64,000 nt of DNA from Daucus carota subsp. sativus (Eukaryota > Streptophyta > Magnoliopsida > Apiales > Apiaceae), in assembly GCF_001625215.2 (NCBI RefSeq), contig NC_030387.2, positions 7,592,501 through 7,656,500 of the forward strand. Reading direction: 5' to 3'. Made by a program: the position numbers and the translations under genes. Shown piece by piece: positions 12,448 through 25,272 of the stretch (positions within the stretch are counted from its first letter, which is position 1; every line of letters starts with the position of its first letter). The notes under the pieces are model-generated. The model did not search any database. It saw nothing but the letters and a program-made list of their open reading frames with translations, and had not been told where the DNA came from.

Positions 12448-15400
12448 CGCCGCCGCCAAGACTCCCGTCAAGACACTATAGTTTTAAGTTTCCCCTTTTT
12501 CCCTCCAAATTCCGATTTTCTGAGTTTCAATGTTCTAATATTTTATATTTCAATACTTCAATATTTTATACTTTAATATTTCAATATTTTTTTTTTTTAC
12601 TATTTTTTCTATTATTCAGCCTAGGGGTATGTATGACGCGGTTTGTTACGATTTGTATCTAAAACCACAACTGGTACTACAAAGTGTTGTTTTTAAAATT
12701 GAAAACCGAAATCGAACCAAATATCGTGTTGCGCTTCGGTTTGCGGTTCCGTTTTCAAACCGTGAGAGTTTGATAAACTTTCGAAATATCGGTGTCTTTA
12801 ACAAATTTACATTGAATATGTCAAAAATAGTAATATCTCCATAGTTACATCAGTGATCAAGATACGAAACTATTGATCCATATAATGAGTATAATATTGA
12901 TCGATATAATGAGTAAAATGTATGTCACAAAATTATCTGACTTCAAGTCTGGAAAGAATAAAGAACATAATGCAATAGAAGTTGTTTCAACCATGCCATA
13001 AATAGTAGTCAGGAATAAAGAGTTAGGCCAAACATCAAACATGTATAGTTCGCCATAGAACTCCCACATTCTGCAAATTAATGAACATGTTCGGAGAAAC
13101 TTGAATACCTAGATAAGTTGGTACTACAACACAAAGATGGCAGAAGAATAGACATGATAAATTAAAATAAATATAATTTATATATTATATTTAAATATAT
13201 AAAATAAAAATAAATATATATATATATATATTGTTGCGGTTCGGTTCGGGATCTATTCGATTTTAAAATTAATAGAAACCAAAACCAAAACCAAGGTATC
13301 GGCGCGGTTTTATTTGGTGTGGTTTTAATTTTCGGTTCGGTTTCCACTCATCCTGATTGGACCTTCTTTCAATTTTTTTAGTTTCTTTTTTAAAGACATA
13401 GTGCATTATTGGCCTACAAAATATGTTTACAACCTGTTGCTGGATATCCCTAACTGATGAAATCCTAATTACTTGAGAAGTGAGTGAGAGAGAGTCCTGA
13501 GCGTGGGAGAGTTGCGAAAAATATGTGCGGGAGAGATTGCGAGAAATATGTGCGGAAAGGATGGTGTGAGAGAAAGCGGTTCGAAAGAGGGTAAGGTGAG
13601 AGCTATGAGTACTTTTATTTAACCCACTGCATTCAAAATATCTATATTTTCACTGTAACCCGTCTTAGCAATTAATGTCCCGCTGATTTTTATTTAAATT
13701 TGATTACACTTTTTATATGGGCAACGGCTATATGGGATTTAGTGTAGTCATAGATATTAAATCTTTTATATGATGACATTTATTTATATAATGCTAACTA
13801 TAAATAATAGTGTAGTAATAGATCAATTTTGACCAATTTCAAGACATGTAATGTTATATTTTTGTTTGTAACACTGAAAAGGGTGTGTTAAATCCAATAC
13901 ATGGTGTAGTGAAACTGTTCTGACGCTGTTTTCTAATTCAACTTCAAATAGTAGCAATAACTCCAGCAACATTTGACTTTGACTTAGACCTGCTGACTTG
14001 TTGACCTGATCAATTCTTCATCAAATAAATAGTACGAACAGCTTCGTACATGCTGATATTTAGTGCACTGGCCTGGTTCACAAACGACTAACACTGAAAT
14101 TCATATCATTTTTTATTGTTAACATTGATCAGTCCATTCCTGGTTAAAAATGCTTCAGTTTCTTATTACAAATTAATAATCAAGATGATGATACTAGAAT
14201 TTACTAGCATCTATATAGAATCAATAGACAACTTCTGATTCTCGAAATAATTTGAACTTTATTCTTTGCTAAGCCCTGAACATATTAATGAACTTCTTTT
14301 AATAACTATGTGATTGCTTCAGTTTACTTGATTGTTTGATTATGTATGTACATGTTCTTCAATATGTCGAGTCTTGTATCAGACTCGATTATTATATCCT
14401 ATCTTGTTATCAAGTTGAGTTATCATTATTATAATCTACGTTACATTATGCCTTACATCATATGATAATGTAACTAAACATAATACTTCAACTCTATAAA
14501 AGAAAAAAAAAAGATAACAACTACCAACATCAAAGTACTGACAGGTCATGAAGCATAATAGTTCTCTCCATGGTCAAAGAATGGAAGGGATAAGTAGGCA
14601 GGATCCAGGTATAAACAAAGTTATACAAAACCCTCTCATACAAACTTAATGCTCTATATAAAAATACAAAACTTGCCATTTGGCTTGTGTAAATTGCAGC
14701 ACGTACATAGTATAACTACATCCTGAATGATTCCGTCCAAGTCCTCTTATGTAAATACATTGATCTCTGAAACTCATCATACATACACCGATTGTGATGT
14801 CGGCAAATCAAAAATCTCATGAATAGTCGTTGCTCCAAATGGCACATCCACAATTCAGACCGAAGAAATAATATAGAAACCGTATATGATAAATTAGCAT
14901 AGAACACATGCGTAGTGGTAGAAAATGTTTATAATGTAGTAGCACGCACGTTTCGCCAACCCATGTATCGGATCATCGTCATCATGTCCCCATCAGTATC
15001 GTCTAATTGACCCTCCAAAATGGTATAACGGTCCTCGTGAAAAGGAGCATCTTCTTATTAACATCTATAATAACATATCGGTCCTCATCAAAGGAGCATA
15101 TCTTTTTCATGCTGAAATAGTTCTAACTTTCTTCCTCATGATTTTGAATGGTTTGAAGATCTTAGGTAGAATTTGAGAGTATTTTTGTGTGTATTATGTG
15201 TATAATGAGTGGTTGAATTAGGTTTTTAATAAAATTTTAAGCCTTCATGGTAACCTGAAGGGTTTTGTGATACCGTAACGATATCAAGAATCCGTGACGT
15301 GTCCTGTGATGCCACATTTCATGTTGTCATGAAATGTACATAGTTTGATAGAAAATTTTAGAGTGTTTATATGTGGATGTTTCAGTTTTTTTAGCATTAT

Positions 15401-16389
15401 GAAATCGTCGTGTTAAATCTCAAAAGTAATTCTTTTCGCTCAAAATTTCTAAAAAATTCGATTTTTCACACTTTTTGTACTTTATCCCTGCACATCAAAA
15501 TTAATAAAAACAGAACATCATACCCCCATTCGATATGGAATAAAATTGAGTGTTAACATCAAATAAATTGAATATCATCACATAATTTTTAATCAATTCA
15601 ATTCATTTATGTGCAAATATCTTGTCGCAAAAAATCTATAATATAATTTGACTTGCACAAAGACAGGATATATAAATAAAAAATAATTTAAAATAATTCA
15701 GGAAGAAAAATTAAATTCAAATATAATATCGACTTTTAGTCAATGTGTGATAATAGATTACAAATATAATTTAAAATAAGACATGGACATGTATATATTT
15801 GAATATTAAAAGTTATACTTCATTTATTTAGGGTTCTAACAATTTATAATTTTATTAATATATTGATAAAATTCATATCAAGCTGAAATATATTAGAAAA
15901 TTTTAAATTGATTTATTGAAATGTTATAAGTGCAGTTTTTTAATTTCCAGAGCAATTTGTAGAAATATATACCAGAGTTGTATGATTTATGTGACTCAAG
16001 AGGGAGAGAGAATTAAAATTGCTCTGCAAACAAAAATCTTGCAATAACATTTTCCATTGATTTAAACAATCACTGTCTTAGAAAAATTTATTTAAGGCAT
16101 GTGTAAAATTTTGATATTACAACAATTGTTTGATATATGTAATGAGGATTTTTTTTTTTTTTAATGAACCCATAAATCAAGCGTGACGACAAGAAGTATC
16201 CAGAGCAAGAACAATAAAAGCAGAGAGGTTTATTCCTAAAATGAGGGTAAATGAGTCATCTCATAATCGTAAAATGAAGGGAGGCGGGGGTAAAATGGGG
16301 AATAGTGGGGTAGGTAAGTGAGTGCCACTGTTTACTTATCGGTTGATCAGAGAAGACAAAGAAGAAACAAAGCAGCAGAGGAGTTAAGG
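12448..16389. other. Intergenic, AT-rich; one possible hAT-like repeat
   Basis: No gene was recognised between the divergent SIEL and MIF starts. Between about 12627 and 13360 the two borders carry CGGTTCGGTTT-type and AAACCGAACC-type runs in opposite orientation, a pattern common at ends of degraded hAT elements, with an AT-rich middle. Near 13505-13555 a unit of about 26 bp (GCGAAAAATATGTGCGG) is repeated twice. The last 70 bases before 16390 are a plausible purine-rich 5' UTR of MIF. Confidence 0.45.
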
Positions 16390-17855
16390 ATGCCGTGTCT
16401 CAACATCTCAACCAACGTCAGCCTCGACGGCGTCGACACTTCCGCCATTCTCTCCCAGGCCACTTCCACCGTGGCCACCATCATCGGAAAACCCGAGGCG
16501 GTATTATTATAATTATTTCTTTTTCTTCTGTTTTTCAACAACTATACACTAGTTACTACCACTACACTAGTTTTTCTTTTTGTTTTTGTTAGTGTATTAG
16601 CCTCGTTAGGGTTTACTTTCAACACCCAATTGCCATTTTTCACCATTTTTTTGCAATTACTCCCCCCATCCCATTCCCAATTAGATAAACTCGTCGACTC
16701 TCGGCAGACAATTTTTAAAGTGCATTGACCAAAATTGAAATTGGCATATATATTTTAAAATAGCATAATAGAAAGAAAGATAGTCTTAATATTAAAATAA
16801 ATTTTTATTCACAAAAAAAAGAAGGAACTAGAGGGTCAATACACAGTAAGTTACGTGCTCAAATTCTAGCTGACTAATCAAATTTGGGATACAGGGAGTA
16901 TCATGATAAAAGTGGTAAAATGATGTGTTGTAATTTGCTAGTCAGTATTTATTTTGAGCACCAAATTATATTTAATTGATCTCGACTACCCAATTAATCA
17001 TCATAGACCTGCTTATCGATATCTAGACAACTGGTTTTGAATGTGTAAGGCCGTTAAAGGGTCGTCTAGTTAAAATCATTATTTTTTTTAAAAAAAATCC
17101 TCGAATTATATATTAATCATATTATTGTATTTAAAAAAAGAAAATTTTAAAAATAATGATTTTAACTATGTGAATAGATTTAGAAATTTGTGTCAAAAAG
17201 TCAAACTATCTAGTACTCTATCACCTTATTAGTTGATTCCCCTTGCTAATTATCATAATATTGAACTTTGATCGTTCTGTTTTGTTTGTCAATGCTTAGT
17301 ATGTGATGATTGTTGTCAAAGGATCTGTTCCTATCGCCTTTGGTGGTACTGAGCAGCCAGCAGCATTTGGTGAGTTAGTGTCCATTGGGGGACTCAGTCC
17401 TAGTGTCAACAAGCAACTCAGTGCTGCCATTGCTGAAATTCTTGAAACTAAATTGTCTGTTCCCAAAAACCGCTTCTTCTTGAAGTTCTTTGATTCCAAG
17501 GCAAGTTATTTCTCATCTCTCCGCTGTCTTGTTGGATATCAACACACATTTTTAGTTTTCTTATTGCATTCTTCCTGCTTGTTTAGGCCAGTCAGAGTCA
17601 AGAATATGCACAATGTCTACATGCTTTACACCAGAACTAGATCATGTAAATATACACCTTTGTTGTTTACAAACAAATGAGTCTCCCTAGATATTTTCAT
17701 TCTGTTCTCATCGACCTTTTTTTTGTACTGCTACTTTAGACGTTTGTTTCTTTTCAAGTCAAGTGCTTCTCCAGAGACTTTTGATTGTTCTGATTGCTTT
17801 GTATTTGTTTCTTTTCCAGGGCTCTGACTTTGGATGGAATGGCTCTACTTTCTAG
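16390..17855 (+). CDS. MDL1: Macrophage migration inhibitory factor (MIF)-like tautomerase
   Basis: Three exons: 16390-16500, 17300-17500 and 17820-17855, giving 115 residues, the usual size of the family. The protein starts MPCLNISTNV, so Pro2, the catalytic base of MIF/D-dopachrome tautomerases, is exposed after Met removal. Lys33 of ATIIGKPEA and the segments YVMIVVKGSVPIAFGGTEQ and SVNKQLSAAIAEIL are family hallmarks. The C-terminus is FGWNGSTF, without a peroxisomal SKL signal, so it resembles the cytosolic MDL1/MDL2 type. Plant MDLs have weak or no tautomerase activity in reported assays; that is family knowledge. The second intron has a GC donor (AAG/GCAAGT) instead of GT: the nearby GT alternative would create an immediate stop, so the GC-AG intron is required. 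Intron 1 holds a Stowaway MITE and a second small hairpin at about 17078-17166. Confidence 0.92.
16660..16898. mobile_element. Stowaway MITE in MIF intron 1 (239 bp)
   Basis: Left end CTCCCCCCATCCCATTCCCA and right end TTTGGGATACAGGGAG are inverted complements with some erosion; TA flanks both sides. Non-coding. Confidence 0.7.
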
Positions 17856-18892
17856 ACTTGTTGTTCGGTTTACTTCTGATGTGCTATTTAAACTAATAAA
17901 AAAATTGACTCCTTTAAGTGGGAGAAACTTTATTAATATCTAGAATCGGGATAGCTCTAATGTTATCACCTGAAATGTGACATGTCTGTGCTTCTATTTT
18001 TGATTCTGAATGTTCTAGACTTAATCAAAGATCTTACGTGTCTATCGTGTTAACTGTATTTCAAATGCTCCCAATCTTGTATTACCCTTGTTTGAGAAGT
18101 TCTGTAATGGCTTTGACTTGATCACTCTAAAAGTAGGTGTCCTTAGCTACTTATTTGTTCATTATACATGCCCTTCACACTGCAGCTAGCCTTTGTCAGA
18201 ATTTTCTTTGATTTGTATAGGTTTTTGGTGCAAAAATTGGGGAACTGATTAGTACCCCAAATGGATACAATGTCCGAAGACTAGAACCTTAGCTAAGATT
18301 TGACAAGTCATATTATATAGGTAAACAAAATTGAGCTGTTAGGTTAGAAGCTTGAAATGAGTTGGAGTCGATATAATTTTCGTCATATTATATAGATATT
18401 TTCGTCTTGAGTTTGACTCTATTGGATTAGTTTACAAACTAATCCTGTCATGGAAGTTTATGGCATACTTCTACATTGACAAGTTTCTGACTCCGGGAGC
18501 TAGATAGTTTAAAACTATAGTATCTCATGAATTGTAGTTGTTAGATGTTGAGCAAGAACACAAAGTAGTAACAGAATGAAACTATTGGTTTTGCTTTTGT
18601 AGAAGTGGCAGGGCAAAAATGTTGTGAAACATGTGATTTCAAGTAGTAATGGCAATTGGCTATTATTAGATTTTGGTATGCTATGTTTATTATTTCATAG
18701 AACCAGTAAATGGTAAGTTATATATGTGATGTACATGTACTGATGTCTAGCTCAGATATGTAAAATTCTTTGACGTCCATCAGAAAAATCTCCCTCATTT
18801 TTCTCTGGTTCAATTTCTAGATGCAGAATTAATACCAGTAATTTGTACAAGCCCTCTCTCAAAACTCTGTCCATGAAAATTGATCTAAGACT
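17856..18892. other. Intergenic spacer between MIF and PRA1
   Basis: The first few hundred bases are the probable MIF 3' UTR and the last ones the PRA1 promoter and 5' UTR. No repeat or gene was recognised. Confidence 0.6.
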
Positions 18893-19558
18893 ATGGCTTC
18901 TAATCCCCAACCACCAAATCTCCCAACTGTAATCATCCAACACCCATCCACCGGTGTCTCTGCCGACCCCCAACCACCCACAGCAACCTCTGCAATTACT
19001 TCATTCTTCGTCAACATCAGTGAAACAGTTCGTCACCGCCTTGCACATTGCCGCCCGTGGTCGGAGCTTGTTGACCGTTCTGCCTTTGCAAAACCAGAGT
19101 CTGTCTCAGATGCCACAGCTCGCATTCGCAAGAACTACACCTATTTTCGAGTCAATTACCTCATTCTGATTGCCATTGTGATGGCATTTTCTCTTGTGAC
19201 ACACCCCATCTCCCTCATTCTCCTCCTTGGCCTTCTCGCCTCCTGGATCTTCCTCTACCTTTTCCGCCCCTCTGATCCACCACTCGTCATCTGGGGACGC
19301 ACATATTCTGAAAGAGAAATATTAGGAATTCTGGTGATCACCACAATTGCCGTAATTTTTCTGACAAGCGTTGGTTATGTCCTGACATCAGCCCTAATGG
19401 TGGGATTGGCTATTGTTTCTGGTCATGGGGCATTTAGGGTTCCAGAAGATTTGTTTCTTGATGAGCAAGACTCTGCATCTACCGGATTCCTGTCTTTCCT
19501 GAAAGGCGCCACCGGTCCATCGCCATCTCCTGTAATTACTGCTACTGTTCGAGTCTAG
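18893..19558 (+). CDS. PRA1: PRA1 (prenylated Rab acceptor) family protein
   Basis: One uninterrupted exon encodes 221 residues, as usual for plant PRA1 genes. A Pro/Thr-rich cytosolic N-terminus (residues 1-45) is followed by the PRA1 signature around residues 57-92: RPWSELVDRSAFAKP, then ARIRKNYTYFRVNY. Two hydrophobic hairpins at about residues 92-127 and 143-180 form the four membrane segments, separated by a short loop with a Pro-rich RPSDPP and GRTYSERE motif. The C-terminus contains GAFRVPEDLFLDE, also typical. PRA1 proteins bind prenylated Rab GTPases on ER, Golgi and endosomal membranes and help vesicle traffic. Sequence is closest in my memory to plant subgroup B. The ATG is the first in frame. 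Confidence 0.93.
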   Translation: MASNPQPPNLPTVIIQHPSTGVSADPQPPTATSAITSFFVNISETVRHRLAHCRPWSELVDRSAFAKPESVSDATARIRKNYTYFRVNYLILIAIVMAFSLVTHPISLILLLGLLASWIFLYLFRPSDPPLVIWGRTYSEREILGILVITTIAVIFLTSVGYVLTSALMVGLAIVSGHGAFRVPEDLFLDEQDSASTGFLSFLKGATGPSPSPVITATVRV

Positions 19559-20918
19559 AGATTATATGTTCCATACAATTTGATAAATGCCAAGGTGAAT
19601 GTCATAGCTTTTGGTGGTTAAGGATTCGCCAGTCCTATGAATGTTGATAAAAGCAATATGCTTTCTTCTATAGTATTGGTCTCATGTGTATTACAGAGAA
19701 ATATACATGTCATTGCTTGTTAATGGGTAATTAAACTATAAGCCTGTGATATGATTTCTTATTCTCCATGCCATTGCTTGTTGAATAAGCTTATTTGTCC
19801 ATAGGCAAAGTTGTTGAATATGTTAAGGAATAGATTATGAACACCGGCGATAACGTGCTTATGTTTGTTAAATATATAATGATTATTTCTGGGCATCCTA
19901 AAAATATTTGATGATTCTATAGCATGCCCAAGAGGCGTTCTTTATGACCTTTTAACTGAAAAAAAAAGTATCGGTCTAAATAGAGCTCCAAAAGACTTTT
20001 GGAGCCTCTTTATAAACTTAAGAAGAGTCACTTCACTTTCCTCTCGTTTAGGAGCCTCCACATGACTCTTAACTCGAGCCTCCACATGACTCTTAACTCG
20101 ATTTTGTTAATAAAAAATTCATTTTCTTCTACTTATCCACCATCTTTCCTCCTTTTAGTTCATATATTAATAAAATATAAAATAGAAAAATAGTTTGAAG
20201 AAATATTGTTGGAGACAGTTCACACTGACTATATTAAGAGAGATATGTTTTACATTATAATTAAGAGCCAACTAGGAGACTGTGGGAGATGCTGATCAAC
20301 TCTGAAGTACTGGGTGTTTCTGTTTTCGCATGGCTGTTTCTTTTTTACAATCCGAGGTGATATATCTCTGCTAGGGAGAATGAGGCAGCAACCATGTTGA
20401 TCATAACATAGCGATGCAGAATTAGATGATGAAGATGCCACAGTACCCTGAGGTCTGTTTTTATGTTATAAGTTCACTGAAAAGCAAGGCAGATGTACTC
20501 AAAGCTATGTAATATTCATCTCTAAAGGCCATTCTGTTGCAAGTGCTATCGGAGTTTCTCTTATGCAACAGATAACAATGACGTCTTCATGCACCCGCCA
20601 AAAAAGATGGCCGTTAAGAGACGACTGTCTCATAACATGTGACCTTTGATTAAAAATTATCATGTGAATGTAGCCGTTAGTTTGGCTACCAATTAAAGAC
20701 TAACTAAATAACCAACTCCCCTCTGACTCTGTCTGTCAAGTGTCAGCCAACACTTTTAAGCTTCACTCACTGTATAGGCTCATCACAGTCTCAGATGCTA
20801 TTTCTCAACTCCATACATTATTGCTTCTCTACTACATTCGCAGATCCTCAGAGCAAAAAAGCTGTGAAATTTCACACTTTTTTTCAAGCCATCTTCAATA
20901 TTCATGCTAATACTGCTT
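19559..20918. other. Intergenic spacer between PRA1 and the LRR kinase
   Basis: No gene was recognised. A 24-bp unit beginning GAGCCTCCACATGACTC is perfectly duplicated in tandem at 20052-20099. The stretch from about 20700 is the likely promoter and leader of the next gene. Confidence 0.55.
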
Positions 20919-23478
20919 ATGGAAAGCCTTGCTCGGACTGTTCAAGCCAAGAACAAGAATTTGACTTATGCATGTCATGTTCAAATCTTTGTTTTGGTTT
21001 TATTTTTTTGTTTTGTTTCAGCTAAACCGGGTGATGGGGTCATCACAACTGTAGAAGATTATCAAGCACTTAAGGCCATCAAGCGTGAACTGATAGATTC
21101 CAGAGGTGTTTTGAGGAGCTGGAGTGGCACTAGAAATGGAGCTTGTTCAGGTACTTGGCAAGGAATTAACTGTGTTAATGGCCAAGTCATTGTGATACAG
21201 CTTCCATTTAAAGGATTAGGAGGAAGAATTTCTGAACAAATCGGACAGCTTCAAGCCCTTCGTTGGCTTAGTATACATGACAATTTTCTTCAAGGTCCAG
21301 TTCCTAATTCTCTTGGTTTTCTTTGCCACCTTAGAGGGGTTTATCTATTCAATAATCGTTTGTCGGGTTCTATTCCTGCATCCATTGGTAACAGCCCCTC
21401 TCTTCAAAATCTTGATCTTAGTAATAATCTGCTCACCGGAACCCTTTCACCCAATCTTGTAAATTCTACTAGGTTTTATAGACTAAATCTTAGTTATAAT
21501 GCAATTTCTGGTTCGATCCCAAACAGTTTCACTAATTTCCCTTCACTCACTTTTCTTGCTCTGCAACACAACAATCTATCAGGCTCCATACCAGATGCTT
21601 GGGGTCTGAATACAAATGATTCTTACCAACTTCGATCTTTAACCCTCGACCACAATCTTCTTTCAGGGAATATACCATCTTCTTTAAGTAAATTGTATAA
21701 TCTCAAAGAACTTTTATTGAGTCGAAACCAGATTGTTGGAACCATACCTGATGAATTAGGTAGTCTCACAAAGCTTCAGCTGTTAGATTTATCGGGGAAT
21801 GCCATCAATGGAAGCTTTCCTACTAGTTTTTCAAATCTCACAGCGCTTGTTTCATTGAATCTAAAGGCCAACCACCTTAAAAATGAAATCCTAGAAGTTG
21901 TATCCACATTGCAAAATCTTACAGTCTTAAATCTGAAAAGTAATGAGTTTGATGGTGATGTTCCCGCCAGTATTGGAAAATTGTCTAGCCTTCTGCAACT
22001 TGATCTATCAGATAACAGTTTCACCGGAGACATTCCTGACTCAATATCCAATTTGCCAAACCTCACTTCTTTCGATGTTTCCAACAATAATCTCTCTGGG
22101 GAAGTTCCCTCTAAGCTTCTGGACAAGTTCAATTCTACTTCTTTTGTCGGTAACATTCAGTTATGTGGATTTAGCCCCACTACTCATTGCCCTTCTCCCA
22201 CACCTTCCTCTTCGTCACAGGCTACGAACCATCAAAAAAGCAGAGGGCATAAAACCAAAGATATTATTCTTATAGCAGCTGGAACGCTCCTTCTTGTCCT
22301 ACTTGTTTTGTGCTGCATTTTGGGATGCTGCTTGATTAGGAAAAAGAGCAACTCAAAAGTTAGTAAAGAATCTGGCCTGGCTGGTGCAAAGTCGGTTCCA
22401 GCCATGGGAACCAAAGTCGAATCTGGTGACAAAAGTGGAAAATTAGTGCATTTTGATGGCCCATTTGTGTTTGCAGCTGATGATTTGCTATCTGCCACTG
22501 CTGAGATAATGCAGAAGAGTACATATGGAACGGCTTATAAAGCGACATTGGAGGATAACAATAAAGTGGTTGTGAAAAGACTAAGAGAGAAAACCGCGAA
22601 GGGACAGAAGGAGTTTGAAGCTGAAGTTGCTGCACTGGGGAAAGTCAGACACCAAAATATATTGGCTCTCAGGGCCTATTACATGGGACCTAAAGGAGAG
22701 AAGCTACTTGTTTTTGATTATATGTCAAACGGAAGCCTTGCATCCTTCCTCCATGGTTAGTTTCACAAACTAATTCCAATATCAAGAACTGAGAATCACT
22801 GTGAACTTCAACTTTATCAATTGATTGATATAAATATCATTTTGTGCAGCTCGAGGACCTGACACTACAATAACCTGGCCAACAAGGATGAGTATTGCTA
22901 TGGGAATGACACGAGGCCTCTGTTTCCTTCACTCTAAAGAGAATATAATTCATGGAAATCTTACATCAAGCAACATTATGCTAGATGAGCACAACAATCC
23001 TGCCATTGCAGATGTTGGGCTTTCAAGGCTCATGACAAATGCTACAAACCTCGATGTGATTGCCACAGCTGGTACACAAGGTTATTGTGCACCAGAACTC
23101 TTAAAGCTCAAGAATGTCACCACGAAAGCCGATGTTTACAGCATTGGGGTGATCATATTGGAGCTCTTGACAGGAAAATCTCCAAATGAAGGCAGGGAAG
23201 GTGTTGATTTGCCACAATGGGTGTCGTCAATCCTGAAGGAAGAATGGACTAATGAAGTGTTTGATTTGGAACTTATGGGGGATACGTCAGACGTGAATGA
23301 GGAGCTGTTTAAAACTTTGCAATTAGCCATGCATTGTGTGAATTCTTCACCTACTGCACGTCCAGAAGCCCGAGAAGTTCTTCAGAAACTAGAAGAGATA
23401 AAACCTCAACTGGCTGCTCCAAGTTGTGCAAGTACTCCTGTTAAAAGTCACAGTTTTGAAATACCAACAGAAACATAA
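20919..23478 (+). CDS. IMK2: LRR receptor-like protein kinase, probably inactive (IMK2/IMK3-like)
   Basis: Two exons, 20919-22755 and 22850-23478, encode about 821 residues; an ATG at 20904 would add five. A hydrophobic segment at residues 19-35 acts as signal peptide. It is followed by an LRR N-cap with the Trp/Cys pattern GTWQGINC and about ten LRRs of the LxxLDLSxNxLxGxIP type. A single membrane span lies at about 447-470, followed by basic RKKSN. The kinase domain covers roughly 520-800. The VVKRL lysine and APEL are present, but the Gly-rich loop is eroded, HRD is replaced by HGN and DFG by DVG, so phosphotransfer is unlikely. Arabidopsis and maize relatives (IMK2, IMK3/MRLK, ZmMRLK) are meristem-expressed pseudokinase receptors. 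The single intron within the kinase domain is typical of this subfamily. The exact start is uncertain. Confidence 0.9.
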
Positions 23479-25272
23479 TGAAGGCTGATATAAATTACTC
23501 CCTCCGCCCCGACACGTAATTTAATACTCCTCAAGTATTATTGTATAACTTATATTCAAAATTTTCTTTTCTTGTTTTTATATAGATAAAGAAAATTTTG
23601 AAAATATTATTGAATTATACTTTATAGTGTGTGTCAAACAGTGAGAGAAAATGTATGAAAATAGATCAGACAAACACGCAGCTACGTAACAATACTTGTA
23701 GCTAATAGATACATACAGTCATGCAGATCATATAGTTTCTTTATGACATGTATAACAAGTGATCTAAGCATGTATGTTTTTTATTTCCTTTTTTCGGTCT
23801 TTAAACACGTACTCCCTCCGTCCCAATTTATCTGTCTTGTTTGACTTTTTACGGTCAAATTGACCAAGATTTGACCGGTAATTAGTAATTATTCTTCATG
23901 AACTTGAAATTCGAAAAAATACATTTCAAAGTAGAATAGATGTAGATTCTAGTAATATATTTTTCATAATTTTTTCTAATTATTTTATATATGTAAATTT
24001 CAGTCAAAATATAGTCAATTTGATCATAAAAAATCAAACAAGACAAATAAATTGGGACATGTTGGAGGCCCATATAGTTGCCCTGACCTGGGATGATTGG
24101 GGCCAAGTCCATTCAGATATTATCCACATCTATATCTACGAAGCTCGAGACCCGGCCTTGATTGAGACGTTGCCAGACAATGTCCACTAAGCTAGATTTA
24201 AAGAGCAATTCACCCATTCATGTCAAATTGTATTTGAGTTTACATTCATTCATTGTTAACACACATTGAAGAGCACTCATAATTCTTTCTTACTCAGAAA
24301 AGACCAGCTAATTAATTTATTCTCATACCGGAGATGAATTAGGGGAATATCGCCGTATTCATCTTTTTGCATGTTCTCTTCGTTCGTCTTTCCGACAAAA
24401 AATTGGTTTCAACACTTCCTATGTACAATGATGACATGTTGCATGCATACATGAGTTTATATTGCATATTTTATCACCGATCTGTGTATTAGTTAGATCA
24501 TCAACTTTAAATCAATTGATTCATTCTACTTGTGCAACCAATTTTTGGGCATAGAGGTTAACCTTCGACTTCTTCTAATGCTCTAAAGTAACACGCATTT
24601 TCAAGCATTATATATACATATATCTTAGTTTACTAGGGAATTTGTTATAACACGCATTTTCAAACACTAAATATACATATATCTTAGTTTACAAGGGGGT
24701 TCCCCTTATATTTTCTTACTCTAAATTTCAAGTGCGTCGTACTTGCAAGCTAATAATTGTTGTTGTCGTTGCGGATGAGGGTCAGTACTATAACCGATGT
24801 TCGTATTGCTCGTACAAGGTACTAGCGTTTGATGTAAGCTTTTATGTCAATCACTAAGCAAAGACAGTAACCAGTATCAAACCTCGATATCCTTTCAAAA
24901 TTATAACCTCACCTACAAATTAATGACTTAAAAAATGACCCGCAATTAAGTATTAATGATTCAGATGCGATCATATTGAATTTTTCATCATCAGTGGTTC
25001 TTGGATTGTGTGTTGTATCCAATCAACACAATCTTTTCTCTGGATTGTTTTATCTATAAATCACTATCAACTAACGGCACATAAATGTATCCACAAATTG
25101 TCATTTTAAAACCAAATTACTTAAATATTTTTATTTAACTAAGATATGGTGTGATTATATGGATATTAACTAAGTTGAATGCATTAAAATCTAAAAACTA
25201 TATAAATTGTTAAACTTAATATTTTTCCATGACATTGACTTGAAAATATGTCATTACAAGTGATACAAACAC
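23479..25272. other. Intergenic with MITE remnants and a 2-copy tandem repeat
   Basis: A partial Stowaway end (CTCCCTCCGCCCCGACACG) sits at about 23498, and a fuller element follows at 23812. At 24591-24710 a unit of about 60 bp (CACGCATTTTCAA...ATATCTTAGTTTAC) occurs twice in tandem. No gene recognised. Confidence 0.5.
23812..24070. mobile_element. Stowaway MITE (about 259 bp), right end eroded
   Basis: Left end CTCCCTCCGTCCCAATTTAT after a TA; internal arms GTCTTGTTTGACTTTT and AAATCAAACAAGAC are inverted complements. The right end has mutated to GGGACATGTTGGAGG. Confidence 0.65.

Noticed and set aside
12448-12471. N-terminal extension of SIEL by eight residues
   Set aside because: It would start with TTG. 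The in-frame ATG at 12447 gives the expected MEQQLL start.
12627-13360. Complete hAT element with GGTTCGGTT ends
   Set aside because: The borders only partly match and no 8-bp duplication was found, so it is mentioned only as a possible repeat in the intergenic entry.
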